Below are positions 40,216 to 54,645 of a stretch of 64,000 nucleotides of DNA, piece after piece. The translations under genes and the position numbers were made by a program. Numbering within the stretch: position 1 is the first letter of the stretch; each line of letters begins with the position of its first letter. This stretch comes from Desarmillaria ectypa (lineage: Eukaryota > Basidiomycota > Agaricomycetes > Agaricales > Physalacriaceae): NCBI GenBank assembly GCA_030407005.1, contig JAUDYN010000004.1:2046001-2110000 (forward strand). The letters run 5' to 3'. A model generated the notes under the pieces. That model did not search any database. It was not told where the DNA came from and worked only from the letters and a program-made list of their open reading frames with translations.

Positions 40216-43200
40216 CTAAGGTATAAGACCGTGACTACGCAACAAAGTCGCCCATCTGCAATCAAGTCAGTTAGCTCGCGGTAAAATCAATAATAACAAA
40301 TGCTTACTCTTCTTGCTTCAACTCAGCCTCAGCCAATTGTCTTTTGAGATGTCTAATATCCTATGAGACAGTTTATCCAAGCAGAACAGATAACGCGACG
40401 TACGAATTCTCCTTTGACAAGGCATTTCTGGCCTCCTTCGTTTTCCGGAGATCGTTCGACATGGCCATCCAAGCTTCGTCTTCAGGAAGGTTGACATCAT
40501 TAAACATACCATCCAACTCTTCATTGAAAGCCTTTCCATAGATGAGTAAGGGCCCTCTTCCTTCTATAGATGCGCCGACGTACCTCATAGAGGATCTCTC
40601 TCTCTGTTGTGGCATCGTCTAACAAGCTCTTCATAACCTCGCATTGCCGCCGCGTATTTTGTGCTTCGACCTTGGACTTTTCAAGTTCCCTGGTTTTCTG
40701 GATTGGTGTCAATGCACTGGTTGTCAGAGAGAAGGGTGGGACCGACCTCTGCCAATACAGAAGGCACCTCGTCGAGAGACGCCGTCAAGTTTTCACAATT
40801 GAAGATTCCTCGCGAAAGACTTCCTTCGGCATCTGATATTAGCGAATCCAAAGTATTGAAATTGAGGTTATCAGCAGCTCCGGGGGTAATAGATCGGAAC
40901 GGCGTATCGAAGACACTATTTCGAGCGCGATTTACAGGCGTGTTGTCACCCGTACGTTGACCTATCAACGTGCGCATCTCATTTAAACGTTCCTGGGCTG
41001 CCTTTGTCTAGGGCAATAATGTCAGTCCTAGTCAAACAATACTAAACTCTTTTTTACCAATGGAGGAGGACGCTGAGGCGTAGAAAAGCCTTTCACGGGT
41101 GACGAAGGCCTTGAAATGGACTCTCCGTCGCGTTTGGTCGCTGCAGAACGTAGGTTCTCAACTTCAAGTTTGATTCGCTTGACCGCACGATGAGCTGACT
41201 CGAGCTGATACAAGTTACAATCGGGCTGTTTCTTGAGAAAGAAATGACTTACGTCTTCTTTCGTCGCACAAGACATTTTCAATACCTCGTCTATGTCGAC
41301 GCCTTGCGAACTATCAGACATGGCAGGGGTTGCGGCACGGATTTGAGTAGCAGTTCGTCTAGGAGACGTCCTTCTTGCATGTGATCTAGACAATGGAGAT
41401 CCGTGAGTCTTGCGCGTGGGTGCAACAGGCGTCGTATTTATCTCGTTGCTTGGGTAGCTGGAGTAATTTGATGATGATGTACTTGAGCTACTGGAGGGCC
41501 TCGAGTGACTAGAGTGACTTGAGTGGCCTGAGTCCGAGCGTGTTGCCGAGTGTGTCGCTGTATACGTGGAGTGTGTTGTTGTCGTTGTTGCATTAGTAGC
41601 CGAACGGGCGAGAGGTTTCTTCTTGATAGAGAGTGGTTCAACCACGGTGGTTTGACTGCTATGCGGTCTCGGAGTTGCATCGGTGTTCCCTGTCGGATAA
41701 AATGGTTGACGCTTACTACGGGGAATTCCTGTGGAACGGGCAGGCGTCGAAGGACGAGATGAACCAGAGTCAGAATCGGTTTCTCTGGATAAACCGGGGG
41801 AGGGAGGGCGGCCCTTAGAGGGAGGTAATGGAGATGGGCTTCTAGGACCCATAGGGCGATTCTCAGAGACATGAAGAGATCGCGACTGGCGAGGATTTTC
41901 AGTGTTAGATCCTGTCACCGTGCACTGGCTGTTGGAGTCTCTGGAGGTACCATTCGAACTTCTCGATGTTGAGGCACGCGAGGAAGGTCGCACAGGATGG
42001 GGGGGCTCTTCTGTAGGAGAGGTTAAGTCATTGAAGCCTTTCACAAGCGAAGTGTGACTGACCTTCATAGATAGCTTCTTCTGAGGGTGTGACCAGAGGT
42101 ACCGCTGATTGCCTCTCATTCTGGCTCTTGCTATTCTTCCTAGCTAATCTTAGCTGCAACACCAGATTGCGCTCTGAGGCATCAAGATGACGAATGTTGT
42201 CCATCAAGGAGGGATCTTCGTCCTCAAGGTCACTGTAATCGGAGTCCGCCTCCCTTGACGTCGACCGAGAAGAAGCTCTTGACAGACTCCTACTTGAACC
42301 ACGCTCAAAAGAGCTAGCTGGAGACATGCCTCTCTTGATGGAACGCTTGGGAGATGATCTTGAACGGAAGGAATCTTCATCCACGGATGTGGCCAGCGTC
42401 GTAGTGGATCGCTGTGAGAATCTCCCTATACTATCGTCGCCTGTCGCTGTAGTATGGGTGTATGTCGATGAACGGCTGGTGGTCGATTTAGAGCGCCTAT
42501 GGCTGTTAATTGAACCAACTAAGAAATCTCCAACAGACGAAGCTGGTCGGGAATTGAAGAGATTACGAGAGATAGCATCCAGGCCGAATATAGATGCTTT
42601 AGAACGTGCAGTAGGCGTCGAAGGTCTTGAATTTCTCCCTGAGCGGAATTCGAACAGACCATATTGATGAACTAGAAAACTCGTCAGCAACAGCGTGCAA
42701 GCCAAGGCAAGAAGCCGACGAACTCGTAAGAACTATACGATTGGGAACACGCGCAGTCTGAACAATATCTTCTTCTCCCTGGTCAGAAGGGTCACTTGAT
42801 GTTACCCTGTATCGACATACACCACCAGCGAGGGGCTGTAATCGTATGATAGCAAAGGGTGGACCACCGATGCCAAAAGGGAGCTTATCGGCTGATCCAA
42901 GAGCGTCGATATGAACAACAATTTTTGTCTATAGTTTGAAGTTTTTGGTGAATAACTGAATACCGAAGAGTATTTGAGCACTTACCTTCTTTAACTCCTG
43001 GAGGAAAGCCTTCCGCTGATACACGTTATAATATGTTCTGGCCACCGTGGTTTTCGAACTCTTCGAGTCAACCTCAACCTCATCGGAACGAAGCACCACA
43101 GATTGTCCAGCTCTAGCCCGATATTTGGCTTGGGCGTTCCACAAATTTTCTAAGAAGCGAACCTTGTCGCTTTCCGTAGATGATGGATCAAGGTTCACAG

Positions 43201-44790
43201 AGGACAGTGGGTGCACAACAGACAAACAACGAAGAGGGCGGTTGGACCAGCGATCAGTTTGATCTTGAGGAGGATTTTCCAAGTATAAATGAAAATCTAC
43301 GTCAGCCATAAGTAGAAGAATATGACAATACAAAACAAAAGCCCACCAGCGCCGCCAACATCGGCCGCAGCAACTTCAGTAATATCAACAACTCCTTTGC
43401 AAGTCATACCATTCTTCCTTCTCCCATTGCTCATTCCACTAGCTTTGGTGACCTTGTCAAAGTCATCCAAACCTGCTAGTACACGACACCCTTTCTCTCC
43501 GTTACCAGGACGCTTAACTATTAGCAATTTGTCATCGAACAAGATAAGAGAACAATGCAAGGACACTGCTGATGAATTAGCAATGGATGCTGATGATGAA
43601 CTAGGGGCGTCTGAAATGACATCCTCAACATCTATGCAATCGATGAAGCGGCGAGAGTTGGAGAACAAATCGGGTGGGAATTCGTGGATATTCGAGCTCA
43701 AACAATAGAATATCGATGCACGCTTTGTCTGTTCATCAGTTTCGGCCAAAGCAATCTTGCTGGCGATCTCGTCAGCCTCTATGAGCTTGGCTCGCTGAGG
43801 ATCACTAGGCGACATATGCTTGATCATGATGCGGAACATCAGCGTATATCTAGGTATCCTTTGAACAGGATCCATAAGAAGTTCTCGAAGTCCTACACGG
43901 TTTCTCGTGTCCGCTGACTGATATTTTATTCGCTGAGATGTATTTCATTAGCTCCAGGAAGATGATACGAATCACAACCAACGCACATCGATGTAGGCCG
44001 CAAAGGGCGAAGATCTTCTTGAAACCTCCCTCTCGAATATCATCTGCGCATCCTCTCTTTTCACGTAGTACTGCTTGTATTGTTCAAACCCTCTAAGCTG
44101 CTTGAAATGACGGAGTGCCACATCGCCCACACCGCCAACGGTTTTGGGTCCATTTGGGGCCATCATTTTCTCAAGATCCGTAAGGAAGGCTTCATTAATG
44201 GGGAGAAGATTATCGATATTGCCAAAAAGTGTTTTGGCTTCATACGCAGGAAGGATAGCGGTGCTCTTGCTCTTTGCAAAGTTCCGTAGTGGATCGGCGT
44301 AGTCATTCTTGAGAATCTGAAGGCGTTTAACATAGGACTTCTCGGTAGAAACCAGTTCATTGACAACAGCAGAGAGAGCCGACGAATCCGTGAGTGCGCG
44401 TTTCCGGGTCATACCATTCTGCGACGAATATAGCGCATTTGGCACGGGAAGGACGTGTAGATGGGTTGATTACGCACCGAGTCACTTGCCTGTCCATCTC
44501 CCTCAGATGTTAAAATATTCGCATCTGAATTTGTTTCAAGCAGGTCCCCCAATGATAAAACTAATTCTTGTATTTCTGTGATTGCGGCGGTTTATTGGCG
44601 CAAAAGCAAAAATGGCCTAGCCGAACATACCTTCGGGCAGTCTCTTTCCGCTTTCTGAGCCCTCGACGACCACTCCGCAGAAAAATACGCGCTTTGTTGA
44701 CAGCCCGGGGCCCACATGTTCTTGTCGATGCCTTGCTTCGTCGCCAGTGGCAAGGGGTATCACCTTGCGAGGTGATGTGCTGAGTGCCAT
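40216..44790 (-). CDS. Bud3-like RhoGEF (DH domain protein)
   Basis: Large protein (about 1,300 residues) with an N-terminal DH domain and a long disordered tail. Start MALSTSPRKVIPLATGDEAR. DH motifs: SAVVNELVSTEKSYVKRLQI, KSTAILPAYEAKTLFGNIDN, ALRHFKQLRGFEQYKQYYVK, and the CR3 helix LRELLMDPVQRIPRYTLMFR. A PH-like region follows (LHCSLILFDDKLLIVKRPGN, KGVVDITEV). The middle is Ser/Arg-rich (SRSLSRASSRSTSREADS). The C-terminus has coiled coils (QLESAHRAVKRIKLEVENLR, KSKVEAQNTRRQCEVMKSLL, HLKRQLAEAELKQEE) and ends after an intron with WATLLRSHGLIP. The domain order suggests the Bud3/Cdc42-GEF group at septation or bud sites; assignment to Bud3 itself is tentative. One intron (44419-44489) is GC-AG. 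Confidence 0.82.
44419..44489 (-). other. GC-AG intron in the Bud3-like gene
   Basis: The exon ends GDGQ (CAG), the intron begins gcaagt and ends gcag, and the next exon continues NGMTRKRALTDSS in the DH frame. The nearest GT donor, 4 bases downstream, would shift the frame. Length 71 nt. Confidence 0.7.
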
Positions 44791-45417
44791 TAGAGCATTC
44801 GAGGATCAATGGGATGGTGCAGCAGACTTGCGCAATGCGAGGGTCGGTCAGTAAAGAGAAGGAAGGTGTCCGAGGTGAACCGTTCAACAGACCAGCGCCG
44901 CGCTCACGTGAGATAAAGACTGTGACATACCGTCACATATGCCATATCGGGAAGACATAATGTATCAGCCCCTGAATGGCGTGTGGGCCTTTCCGGCGCC
45001 GCTCACCAGCCGCCCCGAAGGCCGTTCCAATTGCGATATGAGATGAAGCGACGTCCGTACGCTTTACCTGCTCAATGGTTCCCATCGGTAGTGAGTTCAC
45101 GTTGTATTGAAATCACGGTGTCGAGCATGATAAGAAGAATAAAGATGAAATGTAGTACAGCGGAACAAATGTTCCAGAGAACCTATTCAAATTGACTGCA
45201 GCTCATGGCCAACCCGAACCCGCGAGGTCAACGGCCTCAAAAAAGCAACTGGAAAGATGCGAAAGTGATCTTGAAGAGAAATGTGTGTAACGCATTAGCG
45301 GCTGTAAGTTGGATTATGGTCAATAAAAGTAGCGTCCGGTGTCATGAGAAGAACGAAGCGTCGTAAGCGAGAGAGAGTCATTAATGGCAGGTCTTGAATG
45401 ATGCGGCGGAGGATAGT
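44791..45417. other. Intergenic: promoter of Bud3-like gene and 3' flank of kinase
   Basis: 627 bp. A short plus ORF at 44983-45195 lacks any motif. Nothing else recognised. Confidence 0.4.
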
Positions 45418-47036
45418 TTAGTGGACTTCCACCGGGAGTGGAGGGACAAACGACTCGCTCATGGGTGTACCTGCTCTGGACCGTTCTGCAACAGTGGCGG
45501 TCGCACCAATAACTGACCCTGTCTGTGACTGGGACAATGTCCGGTCTTCAGATACGCCGGATACAGTAGTGAAGGTCGTTACAGGTTGATTATCAGGATA
45601 ATATGACTTTCGTTTTGACTTGGTAAAGTCATAAACAGTGAACCTGAATTAGAGGGTTACAGAGGTGTCCCTAGAAGAAATAGAGAGGCTCACTGCTCTT
45701 CTAGCTGTCGTAGCTCTGGTTTCAGCTTGTCCAAGTCCGCATTAGCCTTGCGCTTAGTATGCGTTAAGGGTTTTTCAACCATCAAAAACTCATCCAGTTC
45801 GTGTGATACATCAAAATTTGCATGTTTCATCTATCAACCTGTTAAACACCGATATAACAGTTGTGAAAGAGACTCACGTCAGGAACGAACGGGGGTTCCA
45901 GGCTTTTCTCCTCCAGAGCATCCCAGTCGATATTGGCGAACCAAGGGTGCTGTTGGATATCTTCCATCCCAAACCCACCCTTTCTGCATCCCAGCCGTGC
46001 GGGCGCGTCTCGTTCGATAAACTACCATCCTATCAGGACAGATGAAACAGAATCCGAATGGTCAACGCACCCCTTTGAGCGCTTGTATCCCAGCCTGACT
46101 ACAAATATTCTGCGCGTTTTCTGGGAACCTCAATGTGTCTCTTAGGATCGAATGCCTCATTGCGTCCGCAGTTTTCCCATCGAACGGCCGCTTGTTGAAA
46201 AGGAGTTCATAAGCCGTAATTCCAAGACTCCACCAGTCTATCTCCCATGAATATCCCTTCTTCCCTATGACTTGAGGGGCCATGTACGCCATACTTCCAG
46301 CAACACTGGTGTGAAGTCGGCGATCCGAATAGTGTATAGCAACATTAAAATCCGTGAGGTGAGCATGACCATGCACATCCAGCAGGATGTTGTCTGGTTT
46401 AATGTCGCTGTGAAACAGATAGGTATACGTATACAAATGGCGGAAGTGAGGAAACGCACCGGTGGATTATTCGTTGACGATGAAGATACTGTAGTCCAGA
46501 CGATAGCTCAGCTATCCAAAACCTGACCACGTTCTCCTCTATGCGACCCTTTCTTTCCAAATGAACTGAAGTCGCCGTCAACGAAAGGGCCACGGAAGCG
46601 GTATCTATGGACGTACAGCGCAGGTCCCCTCCCAGCATGAGGTCAAGAACAAAGAAGCAATTCTCGTCGTCCTGGAAAGCATAGCGAAGATTCACGATGA
46701 AGGCATGATCGATCTGTGAGGGTCACTCTTAGCACAAGGGTTGCTCGATGTAAATCATTCATACCAACCTCCTCCAGCAACCGACGTTCCTGAATGACAT
46801 TGGCCACTGCCCTCTGCCTTATACACTGGTTCTTCTCGATGTACTTGAGCGCATACACGACTTTTGTCTTCTTGTGCTCCACAACACGGACCTGTGCCAC
46901 CTTAGAAAAGCCGAGGACGTAAAAGAATACGTCGTACCTTGCCAAATGCACCTCTCCCGACTGCACGGTGGAGGTCAAAGTGATAAAGATTAACCTCGCC
47001 GTCGAAGTCGATTGGCTCGGAGAAACAGCAGCCCAT
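45418..47036 (-). CDS. AGC-family kinase of the YANK (STK32) type
   Basis: Ser/Thr kinase. The start MGCCFSEPIDFDGEVNLYHF carries Gly2 and Cys3-Cys4, a dual acylation signal for membrane attachment. Kinase motifs: GRGAFGKV glycine loop, VVYALKYIEK with the catalytic Lys, [20 protein letters not shown] across an intron, and LTDFNVAIHYSDRR, where DFN replaces DFG as is usual for YANK kinases. The APE motif reads APQ (MAYMAPQVIGKKGYSWEIDW). FDGKTADAMRHSILRDTLRF and FGMEDIQQHPWFANIDWDAL close the lobe. The AGC C-tail includes FVPDMKHANFDVSHELDEF. The last 60 residues are Ser/Thr-rich. Stop at 45418. About six introns. Substrates unknown. Confidence 0.88.
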
Positions 47037-47084
47037 CGCATAACGGGGAAAGAGACGGAGACGCCGACGAGTGAAGAATGTGGG

Positions 47085-47357
47085 CTAATAGTCAGGACCT
47101 GAAGTATAAGGAACACCTAGAATCTCCTTAGGGTATACTTTGTTTTTGAAATCAATGGCGTCCGGTGACTGAGCGGTAACCGGGCTAACCCCTGTAAACG
47201 CCCACTTCTTCCGCTTTTGGACGCGTTCGCCACATGGCCTAAAGCTCATTTGTATTTCCCCCGTCCTTTGTCCCAAAAATATGTCTCCCTTACGAACGAG
47301 AGAACCGTAAAACCGCAACGTTACAAAGAGCGGAAGTAAAAAAGAACGGCATATCAT
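47085..47357 (-). CDS. Small hypothetical protein, possibly mitochondrial
   Basis: A 90-codon ORF starting MICRSFLLPLFVTLRFYGSL, hydrophobic and basic without acids, like a mitochondrial presequence or anchor. The rest is compact and protein-like: KGDIFLGQRTGEIQMSFRPC, KKWAFTGVSPVTAQSPDAID, VYPKEILGVPYTSGPDY. It sits between the kinase and RING genes on the same strand. An upstream spliced start (near 47425, MIDLSSLNILAVSGPW) is possible but does not join in frame with the best donor. I do not recognise the family; a real gene is likely but not certain. Confidence 0.42.
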   Translation of the reverse strand: MICRSFLLPLFVTLRFYGSLVRKGDIFLGQRTGEIQMSFRPCGERVQKRKKWAFTGVSPVTAQSPDAIDFKNKVYPKEILGVPYTSGPDY

Positions 47358-47489
47358 ACCTCCTAGCGGCCCACGGCCCACTCACTGCTAAGATATTCAA
47401 ACTTGACAGATCGATCATGGGACCAATGCTGGCCAAAGTATCCGCTCCAGTAGAGGAAAACGTGAAGATATCAAGGTAAAACGAGTACA

Positions 47490-48830
47490 TTAAGACAGCC
47501 GCTTTTTCTTGCGACGTTCTTCAGCCAGATGCGCCAGTCGCTCTCTTTTGACCTTTGACGGAGCTTGAGCGTAAGTTGACGGTTTTGCTCCTCCGTCCGG
47601 GTCTCCACCATTCTTAGAGATCAAATCGTTTTCTTCTTCTTCTTCTGTCGTATTCGCGTCATTTAAGGGTGAAGACAAAGAACTATTCACACGGAGGTCA
47701 GAATCCCAGGAAGAGTAACAATTCGTTAGCAACCTTGTTCCATCGTTGATGAAGTCTTCTTGTGCTTCCTCCTCACTCGTTTCTTCTTCCCCACGCCTGT
47801 CCATGGCACCCCATGCCTGTGCGACTTCTAGGAGTCGATCCCATCGTTCGGTCTCTGTCATATAAACATTTTCGACGTCGTCTCGCGGGCAGACACGTCG
47901 GCATTTCGGACATTGAACCGTTTTATCTGCACCCTTTGAGATCTCTGACAAGCAAGCATTACAGATGACATGTTCACAGGACAGGCTAAACTCAGCACTC
48001 CAAGTTAGCAGAAGTCAAACAATTTTGAGCCATGAATTGACGCGCCTAGAACATTTGTTCGCGACAAATGCCTCCATGCAGATAGGGCAATCCTCGGTTT
48101 TACCATCTGCATCAGTAGGGAGGGTGGTAACTAGCATGATATCACTGAATCTCCTCAAAAGCTAAAGACAGGTTGGCACCGTCAGATTATGAAGGGACAT
48201 AAAGAGCTAGATGATACTTTTATCATTTTGTGAGCGGAATCACCACTATTGTCCGAGTCATCTTCATTGACGAGATCCTTAGCTTCGGCCTTTGCTTCCA
48301 GTGCCCTAAGCTTCGGGTAAGACAGATGTTAGAGAGCTTAGAAATGCACCATATTTAATGCGCGTACCGCAGAGATCTTTTTCTTGTCTTTCTTACGCCC
48401 CTGGCAAGCATAGGGCGCGTTGAATTGGAGCTATATGCACATACATTCTGGGCTTACCTGTTCTAAGAGTTTGACTTTTTCTTCCATCTGTTTGACTCGA
48501 GAGTCCAATCCTGTTGAACGGCCGCGTGTTTTCTTCGGTTGTCCATTGACGCCGGACTGTAGTTGTGCGACCTGCTCCTGCAGCTCCTTGTTTATCCGCA
48601 CCAGCTCCTTTATTTTTCTACGTTGTTTCTCGAGACCTCGTTTCAAGGCATTTACATGGCACTACGCTCATCTTTAGACTGGCGCTCTTGTTGGTAATAC
48701 TATTAATATGAGGGCTACACACCACAATGTCATCGGTATCTTCGCCTGACGAGGACTCGTCGATATTTTCAACTGGTACCTTGGACGATGATGCTATTCG
48801 TGTTTGTGCTCGTGTCCTTATAGGGATCAT
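47490..48830 (-). CDS. Coiled-coil RING-finger protein (putative E3 ligase)
   Basis: Start MIPIRTRAQTRIASSSKVPV with an acidic stretch (NIDESSSGEDTDDI). A coiled coil follows: KCLETRSRE, KQRRKIKELVRINKELQEQV, SRVKQMEEKVKLLEQ. The RING finger is split by an intron near 48004-48049: EDCPICMEAFVANKCS, then FSLSCEHVICNACL and VQCPKCRR, giving the C3HC4 order (Cys-x2-Cys, Cys-x-His, Cys-x2-Cys, Cys-x2-Cys). The C-terminal 140 residues are acidic and then basic (AHLAEERRKKKRLS), possibly a nuclear signal. Ubiquitin-ligase activity is inferred from the RING. Five exons or more. Confidence 0.75.
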
Positions 48831-49127
48831 CGCATCTGGATGCAGAGTCAGTTGGGACTGGGATCAATGGGTCCACTGAGTCCAGCTCAAAAACCCCATG
48901 CCACGTGGATCTACGGCCCGATGTTCCGCAATGTGAAGCCAGCTACAGTCCCATGCCGCAGGTTGCTCAGAGAGCACTTATTTCGGTGGATGGCATGCAA
49001 GGCGTCTGGATGATGCCCAAGTAGAAATAGAGGTTGCGACACTTCTGCCTAGCAACCTTTGCGCACCGCTTTCGTAACGGTTTTTGTGGCGACGTAAGCC
49101 TCGGTGCTGGGAGTGGAACCAGGGACG

Positions 49128-49153
49128 CGTCCTGTATGCTCTAGCGCTGGGAC
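49128..49153. repeat. Direct repeat, copy 1
   Basis: A 26-bp element centred on a near-palindrome (ctctagcgctggg). It matches copy 2 at 24 of 26 positions, 76 bp apart. Read on the minus strand it resembles the D-arm of a tRNA (A box-like), and a B-box-like ggttccactcc lies just downstream at 49110-49120. Confidence 0.6.
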
Positions 49154-49203
49154 AGCATTCAATTTTTTGGCTCAGATGACTCAACGATGAGCATGTGCAT
49201 GTA

Positions 49204-49229
49204 CGTCCTATATGCCCTAGCGCTGGGAC
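49204..49229. repeat. Direct repeat, copy 2
   Basis: Second copy of the 26-bp element, differing at two positions (both transitions). It has no B-box-like partner downstream on the minus strand other than that of copy 1. Confidence 0.6.
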
Positions 49230-50098
49230 CTAAAAGTATTTGGATCTACCCTGCCACAGCTCGTCTGTACTTGCTCCAGTGGGTGAATATTTTCAGGGGC
49301 CCCTATATTCCCTACACCTTTGCATTTTAGTACACTTACTGTGCTTTAGTATTCACACCTTTGACGTTAGTTCTGAGAGGTCGCACCCTGCAGGGGGCGC
49401 TGAATCACTTTGGCCCAAAGAGTGTTCGGTACTTACGGACTCTGGTTAGCTCCCTTCTCGGGACATAATAAGCATCCACCACCACCACCCATATACGCCA
49501 CAATAGAAGACACTAAATCAGAACGAATGCGGACTCGAATCCAGGGGTCATCGAAGCAAACTTGGATTTCAGTCGGACTTCACACACACCTAAAAACATC
49601 ATTGACAGCAGGTTTAAATTTCCATACTAAAATATCGATCTGTCGTTCCTATGGAGCACACGCTATTATGAACAGTGTCTGCAAAAATCACCGCAGGAGG
49701 CAGCATCCTGGGTCTGTCGATGAGGAAATCAAATAAGTACAGAGATGAAAATCGTGAACCTGCCAGGCATGACTAAATTATTTCCCCTACTGTCAGTGTC
49801 AGTAGTATCAGCGTGGGCCTGGGAACAGGGAAAAGAAATGATGAATTCCAGTCGCGTTTTCCTTTCCATTCCCTCGCAGCTCATTGACAGTGGATGCTAT
49901 CATACACGTTGTACTATGATGACATGGGAACGAAACACCAATCATTAATATATTACTGGATCTATGTCGATGTCGCAAGTGCTGAGGTCAACACGAGTTC
50001 ACCCATAATATGACGCTGATAAACTTGAAGCAGGCTCATCGCTTGGGGAATCGTCGTCTTGTCGCCAAGGTAGTACTCTTCAGGGTAGACCAGGTATA

Positions 50099-51215
50099 CT
50101 ACTTGATATCTGTCGCTGGATTCGCGGCCCTCGCTGCCTCTCCTTCTTTCTTCCACTTGGCCTTCTCCCATTCGTCCCACTCTTCTTTGGCATCAATCCA
50201 CCGTTCCTGCACATCCCTCACATCATACCCACCGGCTGAGTTTATCGCGCTCGAGAAAAGCGCATATGTGTTCGGTCGAGCAGACAATGGGACAATATGT
50301 TGATCTGGGATGGCATCGGGAGGCATTGGTGAGTTCGCCGGAGGTACAAAAATATATCCAGTAACACGATCAATGGTGCGCGTGAGGTGCATCATAGACA
50401 TCTTGTCCTCTACAGCTAAGGTCTCAAATCCGACAAGACTATAATCTTCAATCAGAGATATGAGGGCCATGTTGAGTGCTGCATAACGCCGGGGAACTGA
50501 AGCTTCAAGCGCATTGGATAGATACGAAAGGTCTTGCACCTCAGTGTAAAACGACAGATTGAAATCTGCACTACGCATGAGCAAGCAATCCTGGCTGGTG
50601 CACCAGACTCACCCAGGTCACCGTACTGGGATATCAGATCAATTTTCGAAAGCACATTCACGTGCGGGAGCTCGAGGTGAAGCATTGCACGCAAAGATAG
50701 AAGGAGGACTGAAATGTATTTCGATGCGTCCGTTATGTAGTGAGCGTCACATAGGTGAACGGCAGCCAACTGTTTAATATCACGTTTTCTGCAAAAAGGC
50801 AGCAGTAAAAAGACAAGCATACCCTAAACCCACCCTTGGTCAGCCGCTCTATAATCCTCTTCACACTTTCGTGGTTCGTACTCAACTCTACCTGACCTGG
50901 GAGGTCGAAGAGCACATAGGCATCCTTTCCAAGTTCCTTCAGTCGGTCTTCGAGCCAGTCATAGTTTGCCTCGAGATATTCCATACAGTAGAGCATGCCA
51001 CCGTTGGGGCCGAGCTGATATTCATTCATCACATCCTGTAGAGTTATGAGGGAGGAGATGTCGATTGCACATGGGTAGGGAATATTGTCATTGGCTGGGT
51101 CGAGATTGACAATAGATATTGGTCGGCTGAGAGCGGTGAAAAGTTGGTACTTTCCATAGCAGTATGTTGATTTTCCAGACCCTGGAGAACCGCAGATAAT
51201 TTCGCCAAATGGCAT
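50099..51215 (-). CDS. GPN2: GPN-loop GTPase 2
   Basis: Cytoplasmic GTPase that helps assemble and import RNA polymerase II. P-loop [18 protein letters not shown], then [20 protein letters not shown], the defining Gly-Pro-Asn loop in [18 protein letters not shown], the G3 motif [18 protein letters not shown], and [13 protein letters not shown] as the G4 base-recognition motif. The C-terminus reads [15 protein letters not shown] [20 protein letters not shown], then a charged tail ([17 protein letters not shown]). Two introns (about 50558-50614, after YGDL, and 50775-50822). About 345 residues, close to family length. Divergent from the RecQ gene at 103 bp. Confidence 0.92.
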
Positions 51216-51318
51216 AGTGGTGGTAAGAAAGAAACAGTTCTGTTGTTTGCCAATAGCTTCTCGGCCAATTTCCGGCTAGCGCGTCACTCTTCTTCTGGCA
51301 CCATATACTCCTACGCGT
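51216..51318. promoter_or_regulatory. Shared divergent promoter, GPN2 / RecQ helicase
   Basis: 103 bp between the two ATGs. Both transcripts must start inside this gap or within the other gene's 5' region. No TATA box is evident. Confidence 0.55.
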
Positions 51319-54488
<3,170 letters not shown>

Positions 54489-54645
54489 TGGTTGATACAT
54501 GTGGCTGTATATAATGTAATATGTACTCGTAGTTGTATAAGACGGACATCAAAATGGAATAGGTATAGGCTAATCGGCCACCGCGCTAGCTGTCCAGCAG
54601 TCTTCAATAAAATGAAAGAAAAAGTGGCGCAATCACCCCGTGTAT

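Larger units (their letters stand above)
48831..50098. other. Large intergenic region with a duplicated 26-bp motif
   Basis: 1,268 bp without a supported gene. It carries a 26-bp direct repeat (49128-49153 and 49204-49229), described separately. ORFs at 49240-49449 and 49410-49736 lack protein signatures. Confidence 0.45.

Noticed and set aside
49100..49160. Possible tRNA gene on the minus strand
   Set aside because: A T-arm-like ggttccactcc and a D-arm-like segment exist, but the distance between them is about 10 nt too short and no acceptor stem can be formed.
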